DNA of 64,000 nucleotides, from the NCBI GenBank assembly GCA_023957125.1, contig JAMLHL010000011.1:1-64000 (forward strand), written 5' to 3'. Source of the stretch: Chitinophagaceae bacterium. GTDB lineage: Bacteria; Bacteroidota; Bacteroidia; Chitinophagales; Chitinophagaceae. A model generated the notes under the pieces. That model did not search any database. It was not told the origin of the DNA and was given only the letters and a program-made list of their open reading frames with translations. The position numbers and the translations under genes are program-made. Shown one piece after another: positions 54,562 through 64,000 of this stretch (its first letter is position 1; the number at the start of each line of letters is the position of its first letter).

Positions 54562-55677
54562 ATGAAGTTGTTTATCTTTTCCAATACCCTGCTATTATTA
54601 TCCGCAGTATCCCTAACCGTTAGCTCCTGTGCTTCTAAAAGCAAAGCCAATCAGAAAACGAAGGCGCCCCGGTCTCCGGTGGCGGTTACCGTGGGCAATG
54701 CGCAAACAAAAATGATCCGTGGCGTAAACGCAAGCGGCCGCCTGGAAGCTACCATAACAGCTCCTATCAGCACAAGAGTAATGGGCAACCTGGTAAACCT
54801 GAATGTAAAGGTGGGCGACCGCGTAAAAGCAGGACAGGTATTGGCTACCATCAATCATCAGGATATGAGCGCCAAACGCGCACAAACCGAAGCCATGATT
54901 GCAGAGGCAGAAGCCAATCTACAAAATGCTCGGAAAGACTATCAGCGTTTTACCGCTTTGTATAACCGGCAAAGTGCATCCGAGAAGGAAATGGACAATA
55001 TCACCCTTCAATACCAGGCTTCCAAAGCGCGCGTGGAAGCCGCTTATCAGATGCGCAATGAAATAAATGCGATGATGAGCTATACCACCCTGATCGCTCC
55101 GTTTTCGGGTATCATAACCCAAAGATCCGCCGAACCCGGCACCATGGCCTCTCCGGGGATACCTCTGTTGATCATTGAAAAAGAAAACAGTTACCGGGTA
55201 AGCGCGGCCATTCCGGAAACGGAGATCAGCAAAATAAAATTGAACGACAAGGCACAACTGCATATCAAATCAGCCGGCAAGTCCATTACCGGCAAGATAA
55301 CCGAGATCAATCCCTCTTCTCAATATACCGGTGGGCAATACCTGATAAAAATATCCGTACCCGAAACGGAAAACAAAGGGTTGTACTCCGGGATGTACGT
55401 AAATGTTTTCATCGAAGCTGAACTACCTGCCGTGGATGGAAAAGAAGGTAATGCCATATTGGTGCCCCAATCAGCGATTGTAGAAAAAGACCAGTTGCAG
55501 GGCCTGTACACTGTTAGCCACTCGGGCACTGCTTTGCTACGGTGGGTAAGACTGGGCAAAAACTATGGCGATCAGGTGGAGGTGCTTTCAGGCTTAAATC
55601 CATCCGAGTCATTTATCCTGAAAGCGGAAGAAAAATTGTACAATGGCGTTCCGGTAGAAGTGATAGACACCCTTTAA
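54562..55677 (+). CDS. RND efflux periplasmic adaptor (membrane fusion protein), lipoprotein
   Basis: 371 residues. Lipobox SLTVSSCA; biotinyl-lipoyl half-motifs around NLNVKVGDRVKAGQVLATINHQD and TLIAPFSGIITQRSAEPGTMASPGIPLLIIE; coiled-coil hairpin between (about residues 105-165). Bridges the TolC protein and the pump. 18 bases after the TolC gene. Confidence 0.95.
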   Translation: MKLFIFSNTLLLLSAVSLTVSSCASKSKANQKTKAPRSPVAVTVGNAQTKMIRGVNASGRLEATITAPISTRVMGNLVNLNVKVGDRVKAGQVLATINHQDMSAKRAQTEAMIAEAEANLQNARKDYQRFTALYNRQSASEKEMDNITLQYQASKARVEAAYQMRNEINAMMSYTTLIAPFSGIITQRSAEPGTMASPGIPLLIIEKENSYRVSAAIPETEISKIKLNDKAQLHIKSAGKSITGKITEINPSSQYTGGQYLIKISVPETENKGLYSGMYVNVFIEAELPAVDGKEGNAILVPQSAIVEKDQLQGLYTVSHSGTALLRWVRLGKNYGDQVEVLSGLNPSESFILKAEEKLYNGVPVEVIDTL

Positions 55678-55771
55678 CTATCATCCGGCAAAATAAAAAA
55701 CCGGCAGCTTAGATGAAGCCGCTTTGTGCGAGCAATTTACTTTAGATTATTAGCATTCAGAAATCAACTAT

Positions 55772-58700
55772 ATGGAAAAAGGATTATCCGGAAATATAGC
55801 CAGGGCATTCATTACATCAAAGCTAACCATTTTGCTCATGATCGCCTTTTTACTGATCGGCGGTTATGCTACTATGTTAATACCCAGGGAAGAAGAACCC
55901 CAGATAGAGGCGCCGGTAGTGGATATTATGTTCGCCTACCCCGGTGCAGGAGTTAAAGAGGTAGAAACCAAACTGGTAGCACCTCTTGAGAAAACGATAT
56001 CTAATATAAAGGGCGTAGAATATGTGTATTCCACTGTAATGCAGGAACAGGCGGTGCTTACGATCCAATACTATGTGGGTGAAGATATCGAACGATCCCT
56101 GGTCAAACTATACAACGAGCTGCTCAAAAATATGGATCAGATGCCCCAGGGAATATCCCTGCCGGTAATTAAATCAAGAGCCATTGATGATGTGCCTGTT
56201 CTGGGCGTAACAATATGGAGTGAGCAATACGATGACCATGCATTGCGCCGGATCGGCGAAGTGCTGACCAATGAAATCAAGAAAATACCGGATGTAGGTA
56301 ATATTCATATTGCCGGAGGCCGGAGCACGGAAATTAAAGTGATCCTGGATAAAGATAAGATGGCGGAAAATAAAGTGGATTTTTTGTCCGTCAGTAGCCA
56401 GATACAAGGAAGTAATGCACAGATGGGTTCGGGAAATTTATTAAAAGGCAACCAGGTGATAGCCGTGAAAGCCGGCAACTTCCTCAGCACTGCCGAAGAT
56501 GTCGCCAATTTGATTGTTGGCGTTCACCAACAGCAACCCGTTTATCTGAAACAAATAGCGCAAATAGAAGAGGCGCCCGAAACAGCCCGGCAATATGTAT
56601 TTTTCGGATACGGTGCTGCTGATACTGCTCAATCTGTGGTTGCGGGTTCTGATTTTCCTGCCATCACCCTTTCCGTCTCTAAAAGAAAAGGCGCCGATGC
56701 TATGCATTTATCTGAGCGGATACTGAAAAAAATAGATCATGTAAAAAAGGATATAATACCTGATGAAGTACACGTCACTACCACGCGCAATTATGGCGCA
56801 ACAGCTTCGGAAAAAGTAAGCGAATTGCTGCTCCACCTGTTCATTGCGATTGTAGTGGTTACCTTATTCGTGATGATGGCCATGGGATGGAGAGGGGGAA
56901 TGGTGGTATTTTTATCGGTACCGGTCACTTTTGCGCTCACGCTGTTTACCTACTATTTAATGGATTACACCCTGAACAGGATCACATTATTTGCCCTGGT
57001 ATTCATCACCGGCATTGTGGTAGACGACTCGATTATTATCGCGGAAAACATGCACCGGCATTTCAAAATGAAGCGCCTGCCGCCGCATCAGGCCGCTATT
57101 TATGCCATTAATGAAGTGGGCAATCCCACCATCCTGGCTACTTTTACGGTGATTGCTGCGGTATTACCCATGGCTTTCGTTTCAGGGATGATGGGTCCTT
57201 ATATGAGTCCCATGCCCATTGGTGCATCCATAGCCATGATGTTATCGCTGATAGTGGCGCTCACGTTAACTCCTTACCTGGGTTATATCTTTCTCCGTGA
57301 AAAAGAAAAAAAAGGAAAAGAAAAAAAACCGGTTACGCTTGAACAAAGCAGTATTTACAAATTATATCACCGCATATTAGGACCCCTGCTCCAGACCCGG
57401 TGGAAACGCTGGAGCTTCATGCTGGGGGTAGCCGTATTGCTGCTGGGTTCTATCACGCTGTTCTACACTAAAACAGTTGCCGTTAAGATGCTGCCTTTCG
57501 ACAACAAAAACGAATTTCAGGTAATTATTGATATGCCCGAAGGTACCACGCTGGAAAACACTACTGTGGTAACGAAAGAGATTGCCGCCTATATCGCCAA
57601 ACAAGATATGGTTACCCACTACCAGGGCTATGCAGGCACATCGGGACCCATCAGCTTTAACGGCCTGGTGAGGCATTATGATCTTCGACAAGGAAACAAT
57701 ATGGCAGATATACAGGTAAACCTGCTGGGTAAAAGCCAACGGAAGATCCAGAGTCACGAGATTGCTAAAAATATGCGGCCGGGAATTCAGGAAATTGCTG
57801 CGAAATTCAACGCCAATGTCAAGATAGTAGAAGTGCCTCCCGGACCTCCGGTACTCTCCACCATTGTGGCAGAAATATATGGACCCGATTATGAACAGCA
57901 GATAAGTTTGGCCAACCAGATAAAAAATATCATTTCCGCTACCGATGATGTAGTGGATACAGACTGGATGGTAGAAGATGATCAGCAGGAATATCATTTT
58001 GAAGTAGATAAGGAAAAAGCGCAGCGCTATGGAATTACTCCTGCTCAGGTAGTGGCAACTATGAACGCCGCCTTGTCCGGACAATCAACAGGGCTCCTTC
58101 ATACGCCCACTTCCTATCACCAACAAAATATAGTGTTGCAACTGCCAGACACCGATAAGCAGGACACCGGGGATATATTGAATCTCAAAATCATGGGGCA
58201 ATACGGTAACGCCGTGGCAATAGGCGACCTGGTGCAGATAAAGAAGGGTATTAAATCCAAAAGCATTTATCGTAAGAACCAGAAAAGAGTGGTATATGTT
58301 TTAGCGGACATGGCAGGCAAACTGGAGAGTCCGGTGTATGCCATGGGTAAAGTATCAGATCAATTGAAAAATATCATACTTCCTGCAGGGTACAGCTTAA
58401 CAGAATCTTACAATGAACAACCCGAAACAGAAGATCAGTTTAGTTTAAAATGGGATGGAGAATGGCAGATCACTTATGAGGTGTTCAGGGATCTGGGCGC
58501 TGCTTTTTTGGCCGCCATTCTGATTATCTATATGCTGATCGTTGCCTGGTTCCAGAATTTCACCGTTCCCGTCGTGATGCTGGTAGCCGTTCCTTTATCA
58601 TTGATAGGCATTGTGGGAGGCCACTGGGCGATGGGAGCTTACTTCAGCGCCACTTCCATGATCGGCTTTATTGCTCTTGCCGGGGTCATGGTAAGGAATT

Positions 58701-58975
58701 CGCTGTTGCTGATTGACTTTACGGATATCCGGTTAAAAGACGGGGTACCACTGAAGCAGGCAATTATTGAAGCCGGAGCCGTAAGAACGATGCCGATTTT
58801 GTTAACAGCCGGGGCGGTTGTGTTGGGCGCCGTAATCATTTTATTTGACCCTATTTTTCAGGGGCTGGCTATTTCTCTGATAGGAGGAACCATTACCTCT
58901 ACTTTTTTGACCTTGCTGGTAGTCCCTCTGTTGTATTTCAAGATGAAACGAAAGAAGCGTAAACAAGAAGCGTAA
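55772..58975 (+). CDS. RND efflux permease (AcrB/CusA superfamily)
   Basis: 1067 residues, inner-membrane proton-driven pump with 12 TM segments and two large periplasmic loops. TM4 motif GIVVDDSIIIAENMHRHF carries the paired Asp for proton transfer, and the second half repeats with GVMVRNSLLLIDFTDIRLKDG. Whether it moves drugs or metals cannot be told; the PII-like gene behind it hints at metal export. Confidence 0.96.
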   Translation: MEKGLSGNIARAFITSKLTILLMIAFLLIGGYATMLIPREEEPQIEAPVVDIMFAYPGAGVKEVETKLVAPLEKTISNIKGVEYVYSTVMQEQAVLTIQYYVGEDIERSLVKLYNELLKNMDQMPQGISLPVIKSRAIDDVPVLGVTIWSEQYDDHALRRIGEVLTNEIKKIPDVGNIHIAGGRSTEIKVILDKDKMAENKVDFLSVSSQIQGSNAQMGSGNLLKGNQVIAVKAGNFLSTAEDVANLIVGVHQQQPVYLKQIAQIEEAPETARQYVFFGYGAADTAQSVVAGSDFPAITLSVSKRKGADAMHLSERILKKIDHVKKDIIPDEVHVTTTRNYGATASEKVSELLLHLFIAIVVVTLFVMMAMGWRGGMVVFLSVPVTFALTLFTYYLMDYTLNRITLFALVFITGIVVDDSIIIAENMHRHFKMKRLPPHQAAIYAINEVGNPTILATFTVIAAVLPMAFVSGMMGPYMSPMPIGASIAMMLSLIVALTLTPYLGYIFLREKEKKGKEKKPVTLEQSSIYKLYHRILGPLLQTRWKRWSFMLGVAVLLLGSITLFYTKTVAVKMLPFDNKNEFQVIIDMPEGTTLENTTVVTKEIAAYIAKQDMVTHYQGYAGTSGPISFNGLVRHYDLRQGNNMADIQVNLLGKSQRKIQSHEIAKNMRPGIQEIAAKFNANVKIVEVPPGPPVLSTIVAEIYGPDYEQQISLANQIKNIISATDDVVDTDWMVEDDQQEYHFEVDKEKAQRYGITPAQVVATMNAALSGQSTGLLHTPTSYHQQNIVLQLPDTDKQDTGDILNLKIMGQYGNAVAIGDLVQIKKGIKSKSIYRKNQKRVVYVLADMAGKLESPVYAMGKVSDQLKNIILPAGYSLTESYNEQPETEDQFSLKWDGEWQITYEVFRDLGAAFLAAILIIYMLIVAWFQNFTVPVVMLVAVPLSLIGIVGGHWAMGAYFSATSMIGFIALAGVMVRNSLLLIDFTDIRLKDGVPLKQAIIEAGAVRTMPILLTAGAVVLGAVIILFDPIFQGLAISLIGGTITSTFLTLLVVPLLYFKMKRKKRKQEA

Positions 58976-58998
58976 CTGCATCAACTAAAAATAAACGT

Positions 58999-59304
58999 AT
59001 GAAATTATTAATGGTAATGAGCCTCAAAGAATTTCAGCAACAGGTTGCAAAAATATTTAAGCAGGCAAACATAAAGGTGTTCAGTGCCTCTGAAACCACC
59101 GGTTTTAAGGAGAACGGTTTTGAAGGAATGATGGAAGGATGGTACGCCGGCGGTATCGGTAATTATGAATCTGTGTTTCTGTTCAGCTTCACTGCAGACG
59201 AAAATGCAGAACGCGCCATGGAACTGATAAAAGAATACAATAACAGCAAAGAGTGCCAATTTCCCATAAGGGCATTTATCATACCTGTTGAACAATCGAG
59301 TTAG
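58999..59304 (+). CDS. Small PII-like/DUF3240-type protein
   Basis: 101 residues with a ferredoxin-like pattern: MKLLMVMSLKEFQQQVAKIFKQANIKVFSASETTG, a glycine-rich loop (GWYAGGIGNYESVFLFSF) and ENAERAMELIKEYNNSK...PIRAFIIPVEQ. This resembles PII-like and CutA-like trimeric proteins associated with metal efflux operons. 23 bases after the pump gene, so probably in the operon; possible allosteric partner. Confidence 0.75.
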   Translation: MKLLMVMSLKEFQQQVAKIFKQANIKVFSASETTGFKENGFEGMMEGWYAGGIGNYESVFLFSFTADENAERAMELIKEYNNSKECQFPIRAFIIPVEQSS

Positions 59305-59461
59305 TAACTATTACCTCCAACGCAACTTAGGCAGGAACGAGTAGTATGTATGGTTGCGGGCGCTATGATTTTAATTTGTATGATATTGACTTTCAATGTA
59401 CCCATCTGACATGCTCACGGACGGATAAAAATCTCAAATTTAATCCGGTTATATATAGCTC

Positions 59462-60553
59462 TTACAAGGAGTGTCTGCCATCAGCCGTGGCGGCCAGTTC
59501 CCGGCAGATTTTTTTTACGATCCCCGGACCTTCATAAATAAAACCGGTCCATACCTGCACAAGTGTTGCTCCTGCACCCAGTTTTTCTGTAGCATCCCTG
59601 CCATCGAATATTCCGCCACTGGCTATCAGCGGTATCTTACCGCTGGTCCGTTGCATTATCTGCTGTACTATTTGTGTTGATCTTTGTTGCAGGGGTTTTC
59701 CGCTAAGCCCCCCCTCCCCTGCCGCCCGTATCACCGCCGGCGGCGTTTGAAGCCCTGCCCGGCTGATGGTAGTATTCGCCGCTACAATCCCGTCGAGCCT
59801 GGTTTCTTTTGCCAGATCAACAACATCGTTAATCTGCTCTCCACTGAGGTCGGGCGCTATTTTTAACAGGATAGGCCTGGGTTGGGGTTTTTGCAGATTA
59901 ATGGACTGCAAATGGGTAAGAATTTTTTTGAGCGGCTCCTTTTCCTGCAATGCTCTTAGTCCGGGCGTGTTGGGCGAGCTCACGTTGACCACGAAATAAT
60001 CCACATGGTCAAACAAAGCATTAAAGCAGATTTCGTAGTCCTTCCAGGCTTCCTCATTAGGCGTGCTTTTGTTTTTGCCAATATTGCCGCCTATGACCAA
60101 AGGAAGCCTGTTGGCGACAACTACTTGTTTTTTCCTCCATTGATGCAGTCTTCCGGCAATTATGGCTGCACCATCGTTGTTGAACCCCATCCGGTTGATC
60201 AGCGCTTTATCTTTAGGTAAGCGAAATAATCGGGGACGGTCATTCCCGGGCTGTGGTTTGGGTGTTACGGTCCCAATCTCTACGAAGCCAAACCCAAGAC
60301 ATTCCAACTCGCGCAAATATTTCGCGTTTTTGTCGAAGCCCGCACCCAGTCCTACCGGATTGGAAAAACTAAGAGAAGCGGTTGGGGTTTGCAGCACCGT
60401 GATCAGCCTGCTGTCTGCCGGGGGACAGAAATATCTTTGCAAACAATTCCGCACCCACTTTAAGCTGCACAGCGTTTTCAATACATGCATAGTAAAATGA
60501 TGCACAGGCTCCGGCGGAAACAGAAACAGGAGATTTCGCAATAGGGGATACAT
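59462..60553 (-). CDS. pyrD: Dihydroorotate dehydrogenase (quinone), class 2
   Basis: 363 residues; oxidises dihydroorotate to orotate in pyrimidine synthesis using membrane quinone. N-terminal membrane helix MYPLLRNLLFLFPPEPVHHFTM, then NPVGLGAGFDKNAKYL, NVSSPNTPGLR with the catalytic Ser, VAANTTISR and IASGGIFDG for FMN. The frame is open 70 codons further upstream, but Met at 60553 is the conserved start. Confidence 0.96.
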   Translation of the reverse strand: MYPLLRNLLFLFPPEPVHHFTMHVLKTLCSLKWVRNCLQRYFCPPADSRLITVLQTPTASLSFSNPVGLGAGFDKNAKYLRELECLGFGFVEIGTVTPKPQPGNDRPRLFRLPKDKALINRMGFNNDGAAIIAGRLHQWRKKQVVVANRLPLVIGGNIGKNKSTPNEEAWKDYEICFNALFDHVDYFVVNVSSPNTPGLRALQEKEPLKKILTHLQSINLQKPQPRPILLKIAPDLSGEQINDVVDLAKETRLDGIVAANTTISRAGLQTPPAVIRAAGEGGLSGKPLQQRSTQIVQQIMQRTSGKIPLIASGGIFDGRDATEKLGAGATLVQVWTGFIYEGPGIVKKICRELAATADGRHSL

Positions 60554-60630
60554 ATTCGGCGCGAAGATAATCAATGGAAAGGAGTAAATATCAAAGGGGG
60601 CGGTGGGGTACCGGCCGGCGGTAGGCTCCA

Positions 60631-60653
60631 CAGGCGGGCGCGACACCCGCCTG
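60631..60653. other. Hairpin between pyrD and the bifunctional nuclease gene
   Basis: CAGGCGGG and CCCGCCTG form a perfect 8-bp stem with a 7-base loop. It lies between divergent starts; possibly an operator or mRNA structure. Confidence 0.5.
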
Positions 60654-60716
60654 CTAAAATTTGGGAGGCACCCCACTTTACCCGTTTTATAAAATTCTGT
60701 ACATTCGCAACAGATT

Positions 60717-61313
60717 ATGAAGAAAATAGAATTGGAAATAGTAGCCTTGTCGCACAGTATCACGCAAACCCACTCCTATGCGGTGGTACTGGGCGAAACC
60801 AATGGATTGAGGCGCTTACCTATAGTAATCGGGGGGTTTGAAGCACAGGCCATAGCCGTGGCTTTGGAAAGGATGCAACCCAGCCGCCCGCTCACCCACG
60901 ACCTCATGAAAAATTTCATGATGGCATTTGATGTGGAACTGCTTGAAATCATCATCAACGACCTGCAGGAGGGTATTTTTTATTCCAAACTGATTTGCAG
61001 CAGCGCACACGATACCGTTGAAATAGATTCCCGCACTTCCGATGCGCTGGCGCTCGCGGTTCGTTTCGGATGTCCTATTTATACTTATGAACACATCCTG
61101 GAAAGCGCAGGAATTTTAATGGAAGATTCCGGTAAAAAGAAAAAGTCAAAAGAAGAACAACAACTGGTTCAGGAAACCGGTTCCAAAGAAGACCTCAAAT
61201 CCATGACCCTCGAAGAGCTCAATCAACTGCTCGGCGAAGTGCTGGAACAGGAAGACTACCTCAGGGCAATTACCATCCGCGATGAGATCAATCACCGGAA
61301 AAAGAAATATTAG
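60717..61313 (+). CDS. Bifunctional nuclease family protein (DUF151) with UVR motif
   Basis: 198 residues. DUF151/BFN domain LRRLPIVIGGFEAQAIAVALERMQPSRPLTHDLMKNFM and IDSRTSDALALAVRFGCPIYT, then a linker and a UvrB/UvrC-type helical motif (MTLEELNQLLGEVLEQEDYLRAITIRDEINHRKKK). Usual architecture in Bacteroidota. A TACATTCG box lies 13 bases before the start region. Confidence 0.94.
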   Translation: MKKIELEIVALSHSITQTHSYAVVLGETNGLRRLPIVIGGFEAQAIAVALERMQPSRPLTHDLMKNFMMAFDVELLEIIINDLQEGIFYSKLICSSAHDTVEIDSRTSDALALAVRFGCPIYTYEHILESAGILMEDSGKKKKSKEEQQLVQETGSKEDLKSMTLEELNQLLGEVLEQEDYLRAITIRDEINHRKKKY

Positions 61314-61344
61314 GTATCTTTCCCATTCAAAAACGTTCCGTTAA

Positions 61345-62184
61345 GTGGTTCTTTTTCCCAATTGTAAAATCAATTTAGGACTTTATATCCTTTCAAAAAG
61401 ACCGGATGGCTATCATAATATTGAAACCGTATTTTATCCGTTAGGATGGCACGATGCCATAGAAGTGATTATGCAACCCAACGGCGCCACCCCTGTTTCG
61501 GAAGTGTCTCCCATAAAATTCACCCACACCGGATTACCGGTTCCGGGTAGGCCCGATGAAAATATCTGCCTGAAAGCTTATCACCTGCTGAAAAAAGACT
61601 TTCCCAAACTTCCGCCGGTTTTCTTTCATCTTCACAAGACCATTCCAACCGGGGCAGGGCTGGGAGGCGGCTCATCTGACGGGGCTGCCACGCTGCTCTT
61701 ATTAAATAATAAATTCAAACTTCAGCTTAGTACCCAAAAGCTGATGGAATATGCATTGGAATTGGGAAGCGATTGCCCTTTTTTTATCAACAATGTTCCT
61801 GTTTATGCTACAGGACGTGGGGAAAAAACAGAACCCGTATCGCTTGATCTTTCCGGCTATTCCCTTCTCATCATATATCCGGGCATTCATATTCAAACCG
61901 CCTGGGCCTTTTCCCGGGTCGTACCCGGGGAAAATCGTCCGGCTTTAAAAAAACGGATACAACAACCGGTAGAAACCTGGGCAAATACGCTCCGGAACGA
62001 TTTTGAGCTTCCCGTTTTCCAAAAATATCCGCAAATAGAAAACCTGAAAGAAACCCTGTACAAAAATGGAGCCCTGTACGCTTCCCTCAGCGGCAGTGGT
62101 TCGGCCGTTTATGGGATATTCCCCAAAAACCAGGCTCCCCGTTTGAAATGGGATAACGGTCATGTATGCAAGATCATTCCTTAA
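61345..62184 (+). CDS. ispE: 4-diphosphocytidyl-2-C-methyl-D-erythritol kinase
   Basis: 279 residues; phosphorylates CDP-methylerythritol in the MEP isoprenoid pathway. GHMP-kinase motifs: PNCKINLGLYILSKRPDGYHNIETVFYP, PTGAGLGGGSSDGAATLLLLN and ASLSGSGSAVYGIF. GTG start; 31 bases after the BFN gene. Confidence 0.97.
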   Translation: MVLFPNCKINLGLYILSKRPDGYHNIETVFYPLGWHDAIEVIMQPNGATPVSEVSPIKFTHTGLPVPGRPDENICLKAYHLLKKDFPKLPPVFFHLHKTIPTGAGLGGGSSDGAATLLLLNNKFKLQLSTQKLMEYALELGSDCPFFINNVPVYATGRGEKTEPVSLDLSGYSLLIIYPGIHIQTAWAFSRVVPGENRPALKKRIQQPVETWANTLRNDFELPVFQKYPQIENLKETLYKNGALYASLSGSGSAVYGIFPKNQAPRLKWDNGHVCKIIP

Positions 62185-62232
62185 ATTCCGGCTATCATCG
62201 TTTCTCTCGCAACAGGCAACAATCCATGCAGT

Positions 62233-63843
62233 TTACCAGAACGCGGTGTATAAAGCAACCAATATCCCGATAATAAGCGTAGCGCCTACGATAAATGAAC
62301 GGCTGAGACTGAAAGGAGGCATTTCGAGCTCTCTTTTCTCCGCGTGTTGCTTATCCTTTGTAACCAAACTGATACCGATCATCAAAGCTGCGGATATCAG
62401 GAATACAATGCCCATCCGGTTCAGGAAAGGTATTTCGGGAAATATAAATTTAAGCGCCGTAGAAAGGGGAATGGTAAGCAGGGCTGTGACCAGGGCCGCG
62501 ATGGAGGAAGCCCTTTTCCAAAAAAGTCCGAAAAAGAAAATGGCAAAAACGCCCGGGGCAACAAAACTGGAATATTCCTGGATAAACTGGTAGGCCTGCT
62601 CCAATACTTTTAGCTGAGGAGCAATTATAACCGCAATGAACATGGATACCCAAACCGCGATGCGTCCCACCCGGATAAGATGTTTTTCGGAGGCATTGGG
62701 TTTGATATAAAGTTTGTATATGTCCAAAGTGAAGATGGTGGAGATACTGTTGGCCTTACCGGCCAGGGAAGCCACAATAGCTGCGGTGAGCGCCGCAAAA
62801 GCAACTCCTTTTAAACCCATTGGCAACAGGTTCAGCAATACCGGGTAGGCGTGGTCGGGTTTCACAACTCCTGCAGCATCCACCATTTCCTGCTGGAACA
62901 TGCCATTTTGATGAAGCACAAAGGCGGCGATCCCCGGAATGACCACGATCACGGGCACGAGCAGTTTTAAGAATGCCGCAAACAGTATCCCCTTGCGCGC
63001 AGTGTTTAAATCAGCGCCCAGCGCCCTTTGTATGATGTATTGATTACAGCCCCAGTAGTTCAGATTATTGATCCACATAGCGCCAATGATCACCGTCAGC
63101 CCCGGAAGGTCTTTGTAATAAGGATTGTCTTTTTTAAGGATCATGTGAAAATGAGAATCCGCCTGTGTTTTCAAAGCGCTGAACGCGCCGAAGATATCCG
63201 GCTTGCCCAATTGCTTAGCTACCAGATCCAAAGCAAGATAGGTAGTGATCAGTCCTCCTATAACGAGCACCAGTACCTGAATTACATCGGTATATCCGAT
63301 CACCTTCATCCCGCCGATGGTAATCAAAATGGCGAAGAGGGCCAGCGCCACCACCGCTACGGTAAAATTTACGCCTGCCGTTACTTCCAGGGCCAACGCA
63401 CCGAGGTAAATAATAGAAGTAAGGTTGACGAAAATATACAGGAGCAGCCAGAAGATAGCCATGGTGGTGGCCACTACCGGGTTGTAACGCTGCCGTAAAA
63501 ACTGCGGCATCGTGTATATTTTATTCTTCAGGTAAACCGGCAGGAAAAAGATAGCCACTACAATTAAAGCGGCTGCCGCCATCCATTCGTAGGAAGAGAT
63601 GGCCAGACCGATAGCAAAACCGGAGCCGGACATCCCAATGAAATGTTCTGCGGAAATATTAGAGGCGATCAGGGAAGCGCCGATTGCCCAGAAGGTCAAA
63701 GATCCTTCGGCCAGGAAAAAACCCGAAGCGGTATCGGAAGTATTGGATTTTTTCCGGAAAACCCAATAACCATACCCGGCGACCACCACCAGGTACATAA
63801 AAAACACCAGATAATCCAAAGTGTGCAAGCCGGTCAGATCCAT
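62233..63843 (-). CDS. Sodium/solute symporter (SSS family)
   Basis: 536 residues with about 13-14 TM segments. SGTASGFFLAEGSLTFWAIGASLIASNISAEHFIGMSGSGF-type start (here DTASGFFLAEG...) and LTAAIVASLAGKANSISTIFTLDIYKLYIKP are the SGLT/SSS signatures. Likely imports a sugar with Na+. Convergent with ispE; an oxidoreductase gene ends upstream of its start. Confidence 0.95.
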   Translation of the reverse strand: MDLTGLHTLDYLVFFMYLVVVAGYGYWVFRKKSNTSDTASGFFLAEGSLTFWAIGASLIASNISAEHFIGMSGSGFAIGLAISSYEWMAAAALIVVAIFFLPVYLKNKIYTMPQFLRQRYNPVVATTMAIFWLLLYIFVNLTSIIYLGALALEVTAGVNFTVAVVALALFAILITIGGMKVIGYTDVIQVLVLVIGGLITTYLALDLVAKQLGKPDIFGAFSALKTQADSHFHMILKKDNPYYKDLPGLTVIIGAMWINNLNYWGCNQYIIQRALGADLNTARKGILFAAFLKLLVPVIVVIPGIAAFVLHQNGMFQQEMVDAAGVVKPDHAYPVLLNLLPMGLKGVAFAALTAAIVASLAGKANSISTIFTLDIYKLYIKPNASEKHLIRVGRIAVWVSMFIAVIIAPQLKVLEQAYQFIQEYSSFVAPGVFAIFFFGLFWKRASSIAALVTALLTIPLSTALKFIFPEIPFLNRMGIVFLISAALMIGISLVTKDKQHAEKRELEMPPFSLSRSFIVGATLIIGILVALYTAFW

Positions 63844-63912
63844 CGTTAGATATTTAGCTGTTGCGTAAAACGGGTATTGAAATCGCGCTTTTTTCTTTTT
63901 TTATTCCGTTGT

Positions 63913-64000
63913 TTACAATTTTACGATCTCTTCCATCTTCACCGGGCGATTCTCTTTTAAGGAAATACCCGCAGCGATCCCCATCGCCGTTGCCATCAGA
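63913..64000 (-). CDS. C-terminal end of a probable Gfo/Idh/MocA oxidoreductase (cut by window edge)
   Basis: Only the last 28 residues are visible: LMATAMGIAAGISLKENRPVKMEEIVKL. The ending (A-x-GIAA..SL....RPVKMEEI) is typical of the final helix and strand of Gfo/Idh/MocA oxidoreductases. It would share direction with the SSS transporter. Confidence 0.55.
   Translation of the reverse strand, partial: LMATAMGIAAGISLKENRPVKMEEIVKL

Noticed and set aside
57377-58084. 235-codon - strand ORF
   Set aside because: Antisense to the RND permease gene.
1-64000. Search for tRNA or rRNA genes, riboswitches and intact IS elements
   Set aside because: No cloverleaf, rRNA text, known riboswitch core or transposase was seen.

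Overview
The window looks like a Bacteroidota chromosome, most likely Chitinophagaceae or a close relative. The signs are promoters of the TAnnTTTG type, starts without Shine-Dalgarno sequences, an outer-membrane beta-barrel TonB-type receptor, DUF1080 and DUF4432 sugar genes, and intergenic DNA full of heptad-like simple repeats. No rRNA, tRNA or intact insertion sequence was seen.

Bases 1-13875 hold a type III-A (Csm) CRISPR-Cas locus on the + strand. It starts inside cas10 and continues csm2-csm3-csm4-csm5, then a 3-TM membrane protein abutting csm5. A second unit has its own promoter, overlapped by three dyads exactly 32 bp apart: an AAA/DUF4143 ATPase, a 50-residue ORF and a CARF-HEPN effector of the TM1812 type. 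That effector is frameshifted inside its HEPN RNxxxH motif, and the shifted frame runs without a stop into a small domain beginning MLLNLSNHP. After a helicase remnant comes the adaptation unit: a TPR/cold-shock-domain protein, cas1 (broken by a 1-base deletion), an archaeo-eukaryotic-type primase of the CAPP kind and a cas2 with an N-terminal extension. An AT-rich leader and an array of seven intact 37-bp repeats plus a broken terminal repeat follow. No cas6 is visible. The csm part is visibly more AT-rich than the adaptation part, so the locus looks mosaic.

Bases 14143-29673 hold a BaiN/HI0933-type flavoprotein, a convergent acyltransferase, and on the - strand the S10-spc ribosomal cluster from rpsJ through rplO, secY and map. 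The usual downstream infA-rpmJ-rpsM-rpsK-rpsD-rpoA-rplQ genes are absent here. Several gaps inside the cluster hold simple repeats, and the rpmD 3' end is copied in tandem.

Bases 29967-35079 (- strand) hold two YeeE/YedE sulfur-transport halves, a hemerythrin-like protein, a CvfB-type S1 protein, two secreted proteins and a DUF1080 lipoprotein. Bases 35521-40184 (+) are a sugar-catabolism operon (DUF4432, cupin, TIM-barrel isomerase, Gfo/Idh/MocA oxidoreductase). Bases 40748-47093 hold a LuxR-type regulator, a TrpB-like enzyme, pncA and an outer-membrane receptor. Bases 47234-52842 look like a nitrosative/redox-stress group: ScdA-type repair protein, soluble PAS kinase, receiver-Crp fusion regulator, flavin-nucleotide-binding protein, sigma factor and DUF302. 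Bases 53134-59304 are a complete RND efflux system with a small PII-like protein behind it. The window ends with pyrD, a bifunctional nuclease, ispE, a sodium/solute symporter and the tail of another oxidoreductase.

Apart from the CRISPR region, all genes here read through without frameshifts. This makes general sequencing error a less likely explanation for the two broken CRISPR genes, though it does not exclude it.
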